From: Plantago ovata
Taxonomy: Eukaryota; Streptophyta; Magnoliopsida; Lamiales; Plantaginaceae
Assembly: GCA_028274465.1 (NCBI GenBank)
Contig: CM051458.1
Coordinates: 23,265,566-23,329,565, forward strand
Length of the DNA: 64,000 bases
Direction of reading: 5' to 3'
Made by a program: the position numbers and the translations under genes. Below the pieces are notes generated by a model that worked only from the letters and a program-made list of their open reading frames with translations, did not search any database and was not told the DNA's origin. Position 1 is the stretch's first letter. Every line of letters starts with the position of its first letter. This document shows, in pieces, positions 55,741 through 64,000 of the stretch.

Positions 55741-57060
55741 TGTAACATCCCGTTTTCTTTTTCTAATTTTCTTTAAATTGATTAATTACCCGAGTAATTT
55801 ATTTATTTGGTAAGTTAATTACTTCCCTTCCCGCATTATCGAATTTGAACTAGAGAGTTCGTTTGGTTAGTGGACCTTTTGCATTCCCATCTTTGGGCTA
55901 GCTAAAGAATCTGAATTTTATTTCTCCTTGGCCCAATTCAAGTACCATTCTGCTAGCCCAATCTTTATTTCGTGGTCCAATAGACAAGCCCAATCTTGTA
56001 AGGCCTGATCCAAGTATCAAACCTAACCCTAAAAGCTCCTTCCATCTTTTCCCCTTTCTCATTTTCATTTCTCCTTCTCCTCCTCTCATTGAAACGGTAG
56101 CCACCACTCCCTCCCTCTACTTCCCGTTTTTCGGCGTCCATGCATCATCAGTTCAATATCATCATCCCCATCATCTCCCTACCTCTACTCGATCTGAGTG
56201 TGCTCTGCTCCATTTCTGTCTGACCAGCCTATGTACTCCTCTGCCCGTTTCTATTCCTGTTCCGGTAAGTAATGTGCTTCGTTTTTGTTCGATTGGATTC
56301 AATTCGTAAATTGAATCTTGTCCTAACATCCTGTTTCTTTGCAAATTCTCAGTTCAATCCACTCCTGCCCGCTTCGAAGGTAAAATTTTGGCCCCTGTTC
56401 GTTTTTATTTTTTTCCCTCTTATGACCGTTTTACCCTTGTACCAAATCTGTCCGTGAAACTAGAACCCTATGTCGACTCGGGACCAATCAGGACTGATCT
56501 TGGATTATACTATAGACTGGATTTTACTGGATTTTATGAATTTGGACTGACAGTGACTCGAATACAATTGTTGTGGGTTCGTTTGGACTATTCTGATATG
56601 TTTTAGAAACTGTAAGGACCATTTATAGTTTCCAGAAACTGCGAGGACTTAGAGGCAATTATGTGTTGACCGTAGTTGACTTCAGTGGACTAGAGTGAGA
56701 GATTTGTGAGTTTTTGTGGATTGTTATGTTGATTTTGAAAGTTTGTGGGGTTAATGTTTGACTTCTGAAACTTGAGAGGTTTGTCTACAATTATTTGCTG
56801 GAGGGTAAAATGGTAATTTCATGTCTTTCTAGACTGAACTGAGAGGTTATGTAATTCTTGTGGGTCTGTTATGCTTGATTTTAAAACCTGAGGAGGTTAT
56901 GTAATTCTTGTGGGTCTGTTATGCTTGATTTTAAAACCTGAGGTACTCGTTTGGTTTTCGAAATTTAAAGAGGGGTTTTTCTGTAACTGTACCTTGAAGG
57001 GCAAAATAGTAATTTTACTAAACAGTAAGAGTCTATCTAGAACAACCCCATGGCTTTGAA
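55741..57060 (+). mobile_element. LTR-like block, gypsy (Tekay/Del-type), right end truncated
   Basis: Starts TGTAACATCCCG at 55,741, directly after the gag scrap. A CT-rich leader around 56,040-56,130 and donor-like CGGTAAGT at 56,262 are frequent in such LTRs. No closing CA is definable; the sequence meets Sirevirus RT at about 57,060. A perfect 50-bp duplication lies at 56,843-56,942. Confidence 0.5.
56843..56942. repeat. Perfect 50-bp tandem duplication
   Basis: GAGGTTATGTAATTCTTGTG...AAAACCTGAG is repeated exactly twice, head to tail. Confidence 0.95.
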
Positions 57061-57078
57061 CTTCCCTCAGAAACCAAG

Positions 57079-57977
57079 ATGGTATATAAGTTTCAAAAAG
57101 CTGTATATGGTCTAAAGCAAGCACCTAGAGCTTGGTATGACACCTTAGCTAAGTTCTTGCTAGATAATGGTTTCAATAAGGGTGAAGTTGATAAAACCTT
57201 ATTTACCATGAATCATGATGGTAAAATACTTTTATTCCAGATTTATGTGGATGACATAATTTTTGGTTCTAAGGACAAACAACTTTGTGATGATTTTGCC
57301 AAACTCATGACAAACAAGTTAGAAATGAGTATGATGGGCAAATTGAATTATTTCCTAGGTTTGCAAGTGAAGCAACTCAAGGATGGAATATTCATAAATC
57401 AAGCAAAGTATGCAAAGGAAATGCTCATAAAGTTCAGGATCAAAGAGGAAGAGAAACCTGAAAAGATCCCTATGAGGGTTGGTACCAAATTGTGCTATAC
57501 TAAACAAGACAAAAGTGTGGATGAACACAAGTATAGGAAACTCATTGGTTCCTTGCTGTATTTAACAACAAGTAGGCCTGACATTCAGTATGTTGTTTGT
57601 GTGTGTGCAAGATTTCAATCTGATCCTAGTGAATCACACTACAAGAAAGCACTCAAAATACTGAAATATGTCAAAGGCACAGTCAATGTTGGATTATGGT
57701 ATCCAAAAGATTCTGGATTAGAATTTGTTAGTTATTCAGATGCTGACCATGGTGGATCAACTCTTGATCGAAAAAGTACCACTGAAACTTGTCAGTTTCT
57801 AGGAACAAGATTAATTTCATGGTTCAGCAAGAAGCAAACTTGTGTGGCCAATTCATCCACTGAATCTGAATACATTGCGGCTGGTTGTTGTACTGCTCAA
57901 ATCCTATGGATTCAACAACAACTAAGAGATTATGGTATTTCTGCAAAGAAAACACCAATCTTTTGTGATAATACAAG
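57079..57977 (+). pseudogene. Sirevirus RT / RNase H (partial)
   Basis: Typical copia motifs: KAVYGLKQAPRAWYDTL, IYVDDIIFGS (the catalytic Y-x-DD), MTNKLEMSMMGKLNYFLGLQ, LIGSLLYLTTSRPDI, SYSDADHGGSTLDRKSTT and STESEYIAAG of RNase H. The 5' part of RT is missing. The frame ends in the solo LTR; the last part resumes at 59,213. Confidence 0.9.
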
Positions 57978-59207
57978 TGTAACAAATAAAATTGCACAAA
58001 TGAAATTTTATTGATTTTAAATATTTAAGTTTAAAATCTCTATGTACCCTCTGATTCGACTCTTCAAGAAATATCTAGAACTTGAATTTTGAGAAGTTTG
58101 AGCGACTTTGATGCTTCGGTCTTCTCTTGGCGTCGACTTGGAAGTTTGGATTTGTTGATTCAAGGGCCTTCGCAGCTTGTTCTTGAGACGACGCTTTGAC
58201 TTGCTTGAAGTTGGCAGTTGACGCTTGTTAACTTCTTGGATTTGTTGATTCAAGGGCCTTCGCAGCTTGTTCTTGAATCTTCACTTGAAGTTGGTGGCGA
58301 TCGCTTGTTAACTTCTTGTTCACTTGATGGATGTCGTTGACTTCGTCTTAAGCTTCTTGATTTGTGTATGTCTCTATCTTATTCAAGGGCTTTGTGCTTG
58401 ATCTTGATTTGGATGGAGGATTTGACTTGAGTGTGTTGGTTAGAGGGCCTTCGCAGCTTGATCTCTAACTTCACAGGGGTTTGACTTGAACGGCGTCAAT
58501 GCAAGGGCTTGTGCTTGATCTTGGATTGAACGTCAGGTCTTGAGTTTGATCTTCGCGAACGAACACGTCTTCAAGGGTCGTAGAGACTTGATCTTGAATC
58601 TGGAACGTACGTTGCTTCGATCTTCGAGCGAGTGCCTCCACGAGCTTTTGCGTTGGAGTTCGATCTTCTGTTGTTGCTGCAAGTGTCTTCGCGACTTGTT
58701 CTTGGAGCTGCCTTCGTCTTCTTGAAGAACTGGAGCTGTTCTTGTTTGAATAGATGTCTTTGATCTTCTTGGCTTGTTGTGGAATTCTTCACTTTTGCTT
58801 GAGCTCTGGCTTCTGCTTCTGAATTATGATTTTTGGTGGAGAATGAGCTCCTTATATAGATGAGGAAAAAGAGAAGGATCAATTCTGATTGGTCGATACA
58901 GATTTGATCTTATCTGCATTTATTTCTAGCAATTAATTAATAACTGCATCAACTTTATGACATGGAACCATTTGATTGGCCACGAATAGCTCATCTTTTC
59001 CACACAATTATTTCATGAGAAATAATATCAAATGGATTTAAAAGCTCTAGAATTTTACATGTCACAATTTGATAGGCCATAAATAGGCATTTATAAATAA
59101 TTAAAATAAATCTATAATAATTGGAATTAAATTTAGTAAAACTCCAATTAAATATAGAATTGTTATTTTTAAATGATTTTGTTAGACATAAAATTTAGAT
59201 GTCTACA
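57978..59207 (-). mobile_element. Solo LTR (1,230 bp) inserted in Sirevirus pol
   Basis: Flanked by the exact 5-bp duplication ACAAG (57,973-57,977 and 59,208-59,212), ends TGTAACA and TCTACA on the plus strand. Minus orientation is more likely because TGTAGACATCTAAATTTTAT is a common copia LTR start. It contains many variants of CAAGGGCCTTCGCAGCTTGTTC (about 58,160-58,700), including a ~109-bp tandem duplication. Confidence 0.88.
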
Positions 59208-59212
59208 ACAAG

Positions 59213-59431
59213 TTTGCTATTGCTATCACGCAAAATCCTAAGTTTCACTCAAGGACAAAGCACATTGATATTAGACACCATTTCATTAGAGACCATGTGG
59301 AAAAATGAGACATTGAGGTTGTAAAGATAGGTACTGATGATCAACTTGATGACATCTTTACTAAGCCCCTTCCAGATAATAGGTTCGCAATGCTAAGGTA
59401 TAACCTTGGATTGATTGAACTATCTCAATAA
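59213..59431 (+). pseudogene. Sirevirus pol, C-terminal tail
   Basis: Encodes [20 protein letters not shown] and the final DDIFTKPLPDNRF, which normally end copia pol. One in-frame TGA (after HVEK) and a small frame offset at the insertion point show it is inactive. Confidence 0.85.
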
Positions 59432-59439
59432 AAAGGGTA

Positions 59440-59830
59440 CATTCGATTGGATTGCTGAAACGGACATTCAACAAAGATTTAATTATCCCTTCAAAGTCCC
59501 TTTCTACTTGGTTCTACTAATAGATGGTTGTACACAAAGTGTTTGCTGAAACAGGCATTGAACAAGAAAATCCTCCAAACTGGGTTTGTTAGGAAACTTG
59601 GTCACTTGCTGAAACAGGTATTCAGTAAGAAAAATCTTAGGAATGCTGAAACGGGTATTCAGACAATCAAGGATACTGAAACTGGTATTCAAGTATCAAA
59701 GGATAAATCTGAGACGGGAACTCATCAAAGAGCAAGATTGTTTTCACTAAAGAAGAACTTACCTAAAATATCTCACTATAAACGGGATTTGCTGAGACGG
59801 GAACTCAGGAACATCTTCGACCTAAAGAAA
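59440..59830 (+). repeat. GCTGAAACGGGTATTCAG motif cluster
   Basis: Seven variants of [G]CTGARAC-GG-ATTCA at about 59,454, 59,545, 59,608, 59,645, 59,676, 59,709 and 59,791, between pol and the env-like ORF. Some have open reading, but no family is recognised. Confidence 0.6.
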
Positions 59831-59831
59831 A

Positions 59832-60411
59832 ATGAGATATTTGATTAAGGGTGAACTTTCAGCAATTACAAGGCTTGTTACTTATAAAGTAATTGCTAAA
59901 GTTAGATCGATTAAAATTGCAGAAAAAATTCTCTAAATACTTCAGCAAGCTATTAGCTTCTAAGTAAAAAAGGTAAAATCCCTTGATTCAAGGTAAAATC
60001 TAATGTGACGTTAATCTTGGCATAGATAAACTCGCTATTAATCATGACATGAAATGCAATCGTGGCTATTTATTCTAAAGCAGTTGACGATCCAACGGTT
60101 AATGTTAGAAAGTGAAAACAAGCTCTGATGGTTTTGGGTTACTGGACCACTACGTATTTAATGCAAATGCTCCACTAACTCATTGTATCTCTGTTTTACC
60201 CTTGCTGAAGACTCAAGACCATTAAGTTTCTCACACAACAGAGATACTATATAAATGAAGAGTTAGAGAAAGACAAAATTCTTTAACTCCACATTTCCTT
60301 TCTCTGCAAAAATTTCTCTAGCATGTGCTCTGAAACACTGTACCTCCGGTAAAAAAGAAAAGCATCTTTTTCGTACTGTTTTCCCCTATTCTTACCCTGA
60401 TATATAAACAG
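59832..60411 (+). other. Non-coding stretch before the env-like ORF
   Basis: AT-rich Sirevirus interior. A TATATAAATGAAG box at about 60,249-60,260 about 155 bp before the env-like ATG could be an internal promoter; no ORF. Confidence 0.4.
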
Positions 60412-61354
60412 ATGGCTCCAAATAGACAACAAACCAAGAACACCAAGTCCTCAAAGGCAGACAGTGCTGGAAAAAGCACTGCTCCCACTCCGGCCGCATC
60501 TCCGGCTAAGAACACAGTGAAAATTGTGTTAGCTAATAATCGGGTTACTGAAAGACCCATGCCTCCTGCATATCTCAACACTAAAAAAGTGTGAGCAGAT
60601 GATGCAATTGGGTGGATTTGCAAAAGATAAGTATATCCGATACTTCTATGAAGAAGAACTTGACGAAGAAAATGTTGGCGTTGAATTACATCAATCAACA
60701 AGGCCTACTCCCCTTTATCACTGCTCATCCGAAAAAGAGAGTGAGTATGGTGGACACAATGGAATTCTACAACAATGCAGAAATCCAAACCCTTACTGAT
60801 GAACAAGGAATCATTGAAAAAGTGATTTCTACAACAGTACAGGGAAACAAAATCATCCTGAAATGGATTGATTTGGCAAATATCTTTCAGATTCCAACAA
60901 CTGGAACTGAAGATGACATCATTGCCACTGTTGAGGAGATTGAAGCCTTCTACAGTGATGTCTGAAATGAAAGAATGAAGAAAGGGGAAAATTCTCCCAT
61001 TACTTGGAACAAGTTCACAAAGAGAAAACATCTTTGTCATGCTATTGGACTAGTAGCCTTGCTACTCATAAAATTCCTGGACTCCCAAGTCGGAGGAATA
61101 GACCAAGTCGGCCTGAAAAGATGGTCATTGCTGATGCACATTTATGAGAACAAAAACGACATCAACTGGGCTAAATACCTTTTCAACAGACTTGTTGATT
61201 GTATTACAAAGTTCAAAGTCAAGGTGGAGGACAATACTGTCTCGCCAATTTTCCCGGTGATGTATGGACTGAAGATTTGTTACATCGTGGAAAATTTCCA
61301 AATCAAGCTAAGAAACCCATTGCCAATCAAAAAGTCAATATGCAATGTGGGAAG
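60412..61354 (+). pseudogene. Sirevirus env-like ORF, first part (broken)
   Basis: Plant Sireviruses often carry a third ORF called env-like, of unproven function. Starts at 60,412 with a Lys/Ser/Ala-rich leader. After a stop at 60,592-60,594 the frame carries DKYIRYFYEEELDEENVGVE, then a shift to LPFITAHPKKRVSMVDTMEF and IILKWIDLANIFQIPTT, another stop near 60,963, and HAIGLVALLLIKFLDSQVGG and NWAKYLFNRLVD. It stops at the solo LTR and resumes at 63,447. No signal peptide or transmembrane segment is evident. Confidence 0.65.
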
Positions 61355-63441
61355 TGACAGTGTATATGTCCTAGAGACAGTCCTTATTAAGGGCATGCAA
61401 CCCTTATAGAGGACATATATGTACTATTACACAGGTCAACGTAATATAATATATGTTTGTTGTTTTACTATTGAGTATCACTTTCATATTTATATTACAC
61501 CAGGCATGCATCATGTCATATCTCTATTTCTATCTGTATTGATATTAAACATGTCCCCTCGGATAGATGACCGATCACACAGATAGTGGGAGCTATGTGA
61601 GATATCATCTATCCCAAACTCTCCCTAGTCGAGGTTTATCTCGGATGTAGGGGTCTGAATGAACCAGCTGAGACTAGTATGCGTGGAGGTTATACTTGTT
61701 GGAGCAAGTGTGAGCCGATCCCACGGCCACGGAACGGATTGTTGGACAATCAAGAAACGTTCCCATAATTGCGCATAGTTGTTCGATGGATGATTACCGA
61801 ACAATGGAACTACCCACCGGACACTCCCATCGATGTATACTCTACACCGAAGTGTCTATGGGAACCGGTAAGTTGTCGAAGTCATGCCAGTCGTCCTTTG
61901 GACTTACAGGACTTTATCATCACATTTGTTGCCCCATATCCTTGGGGGACCCGTCGATGTCAGCTCTGAATAAGCAGTTGACCTAAGACACGATCCAGGA
62001 CTATGGCTACATACAAATGTGGATGGTAAGTGTTTCTGTGAAGGATTCATCTCTCATGTGTAGCACAGGAGAGTACTGCTCATAGTCTTCATAGTTGTGT
62101 TGGTAAAGTCACTGGCCAGTGCATCAATATATTATGATGGTCATAAGTATATCTTCGTAACCAAGCAACTCCCTGAGACGCCCGTGGATGTATTATTGGG
62201 ATAGACACATCATCGATCCTAGATGCATTCGAGTCAGTCAGATGAAGGGACGTTACCATCGCCGCGTTGAGCGCAACAGACTTCGCAACGAAAGGGTTTG
62301 CTTTGAGAAACCTCTCAAACGTCCTCATGTATTAATATTGGAAATGAAACCGTCTGGGAATTCCATTTTGCCTAGTCTAGGACTTGCTTAATACAATGAG
62401 GCCCTATGGGTCACACTATGTGGTGATTCAGCTTATCAGAATATCCTTGAAAATAGAATCGCAATTAATTTGGAATTAATTGTGATTGATGGATTATAAT
62501 TGATTTGGAATTAATTAAAATATTTAGTGGCTCAATTAATGATTTAGAATTATTAATTAAATTGTCTAATTAATTGTATTTTATGTAAATACAATTAAAG
62601 ATTATATTTTAGAAATATAATAGAGGTTTGATTTAAAAGGATATGTTAATTTAGAATTAACATATGCACATGGGCAAAATCTACTTGGAGTTTGAATTGC
62701 CTTAGAACTATAAGTGGGTCCCAAAATCGGGACACACCTATCTCCCTTAGGATAGGCGCGTGCGCGCGCAGGAGCTGGAGTAGGGGAAGGAGTTCGACTC
62801 CTTCCTCTATTAGAAGTCCAAGGGATAAGTTAGATTTTCCTGATTGAGTTTTAATTTGATTGGGAATGAATCTTGACTTGAAATTGGTGTCCTAATGCGA
62901 TAAGAATTAGATTCTTATTCCTTTACGAAGTCTAATTGCTTATGCTTTAGGCTTCTATTGACTACTATATAAGTAAGTCATTAGAGAGCTTTTTCAGTAT
63001 CAAATTCTTAGAGAATTATTCTACCTTTCTTAGAGAAAACAAAAGCTCTCCCCCTCCTCTATAAGCCACACGCGCGCCCCCTCTTGCCGGAGGAAAACCG
63101 TCGCCCCATCTTCTTGGTCACACAAAGAATATCCTAGCATTCTCCCGATAGGCTGTTCATCCGTGGATACCAAGGTTGAGGTTCAAGGAGCTGGACACTA
63201 ACTCTTATTGTCTTGCAGATAATCAGAGTATTGCAGATATCTTCGACTTCGACGAAGGAGAAGGTACATCGGATTATTACGAAGACTTGGAAGCTGTGCT
63301 TGCTTTGGAAGTAAGGTTAGTCTTCTAATTGACGTGTTTAAATATATACGGCATATACATAATCAATTAACCTTTATGTTAAGAATTTTTTTGAATTTCC
63401 GCTGCGTACCCTAGGGGTAACTCTGGCCGTATTTTCTTACA
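61355..63441. mobile_element. Solo LTR (2,087 bp) inserted in the env-like ORF
   Basis: Exact 5-bp duplication GGAAG at 61,350-61,354 and 63,442-63,446; ends TGACAG and CTTACA. Near the left end are inverted blocks ATATGTCCT...AGGACATAT around AAGGG/CCCTT. The right part has a TATATAAG box (about 62,967), a leader, and repeats ATCCGTGGATACCAAGGTTG, also found in the fragment at 1,070-1,440. No coding region. Confidence 0.88.
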
Positions 63442-63446
63442 GGAAG

Positions 63447-64000
63447 AGCTTCCTATAAACTGAATGGACCCAAGGATGCTGACAAACAGTCCAAGAAAGC
63501 AACATAGTCAAATGTTGTTGATACTACTGCGGTTGCTGACACTAAGGCCCCCAGCAAGAGATCAAAGAAGAGAAAAGCTGATGATGATACTCAAACTACA
63601 GCTTCATCACCTAATCCTATTCCCAAGAAGGCCAGAACAAAAACCTTCCCAAGGAAGAAAACGATGGCAAGGAAGTCAGTTCCGATCGTTCATGAAATAC
63701 AGGACGATGATACAACAGTGGTTGCTGAAAAGCAAGCCACTCCAGTAGTTGTTGTAGAAGCACCTGCTGAAGCCTCTACAAATCCAATTAATTTGGATAC
63801 ATCTACTGAAGAAATATCACAAGGCAGTGGAAATGAAATTCCTGCCTTAGAAAGAATTGACGATGTCTACATAGTAGATAATCTTGAGGATACAACACTT
63901 GAGCCAGCAAGTGATATTGCTGCAGACCTCAGAAAGGCTGCACTTGCTGAAGACGTTGCCAACAAAGCAACAAAAGAAAAAGAGACAGTTGCTGAGATAG
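63447..64000 (+). pseudogene. Sirevirus env-like ORF, second part
   Basis: In frame with the first part across the solo LTR (ASYKLNGPKDADKQSKK), then a TAG at about 63,507 and a lysine-rich segment (KRSKKRKADDD, PKKARTKTFPRKK) resembling a nuclear signal, then an acidic, low-complexity tail continuing to the window end (VIDNLED-type, ADLRKAALAEDVANK). Confidence 0.6.

Larger units (their letters stand above)
57061..64000 (+). mobile_element. Sirevirus (Ty1/copia) 3' half, with two nested solo LTRs
   Basis: RT and RNase H, then a long region with an env-like ORF, as in Sirevirus/Maximus elements of dicots. Starts inside RT and runs off the right edge. Solo LTRs of two other families are inserted at 57,978-59,207 and 61,355-63,441. 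It could be the other half of the element at 23.7-26.1 kb, but protease, integrase and the first half of RT are absent between, so this is not proven. Confidence 0.8.

Noticed and set aside
61769..62391. Plus-strand open frames in the 2.1-kb solo LTR
   Set aside because: Inside an LTR with exact target duplication; no domain, frames overlap each other.
60412..64000. Endogenous virus with a true envelope gene
   Set aside because: The env-like ORF is a standard Sirevirus component without visible signal peptide or membrane segment, and it is broken.

Overview
The window is nuclear DNA of a flowering plant, almost certainly a eudicot. It holds split genes with GT..AG introns, a trichome-birefringence-like (TBL) acetyltransferase gene, a NAC transcription-factor gene, a mitochondrial DNA insertion, and a dense set of nested plant transposable elements (Cassandra/TRIM, LINE, SINE, Stowaway MITEs, CACTA, chromovirus, Sirevirus with an env-like ORF, a LARD-type element). 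No sequence in it fixes the species; a Caryophyllales origin is only an impression.

Layout, left to right. 1-261 is the first exon of one TBL gene on the minus strand. A related TBL gene (five exons, two frameshifts) lies on the same strand at 14.4-16.7 kb, so this is a tandem TBL pair. They are separated by a MITE, a NUMT carrying an rpl16 fragment, a solo LTR with a nested GAGCTCG-rich MITE, a 6.6-kb LINE with a perfect 15-bp target-site duplication (itself hit by a 550-bp TRIM), a tRNA-derived SINE with a 19-bp duplication, and a second MITE. Then come a 4.15-kb non-autonomous LTR element without coding capacity (17.06-21.2 kb), a small ERD2-like gene fragment, and a ~45-bp minisatellite hosting a Cassandra element whose two LTRs are INVERTED (22.6-23.4 kb).

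23.7-26.1 kb is a Sirevirus-type LTR and gag. 26.1-37.4 kb is a tandem duplication of a ~4.2-kb unit carrying a single-exon NAC gene. Unit A keeps the whole NAC gene with an ABRE-rich minisatellite upstream. Unit B is split by a 3.9-kb non-autonomous CACTA element, and its NAC copy is truncated by a chromovirus array (37.4-44.5 kb). Unit B's lost upstream flank reappears at 54.2 kb. Between lies a small putative three-exon gene (45.8-53.9 kb) whose first intron carries a 7.5-kb CACTA element with both a tnp2 transposase and a TnpA-like gene. The 3.9-kb CACTA is an internally deleted relative of the 7.5-kb one. The last part (54.4-64 kb) is a Tekay-like gypsy remnant, another LTR-like block, and the 3' half of a Sirevirus (RT-RNase H and env-like ORF) interrupted by two solo LTRs that each have exact 5-bp target duplications.

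Host genes with a claim to function are few: the NAC gene is the best, the TBL genes are next, and the small split gene is tentative. Most coding potential belongs to mobile elements, nearly all damaged; the TnpA-like gene of the 7.5-kb CACTA is the only element gene I could assemble without a break. The most unusual structures are the inverted-LTR Cassandra with a shared target duplication, and two unrelated hairpin arrays with covarying arms around a fixed core in the same intron of the two CACTA TnpA-like genes.
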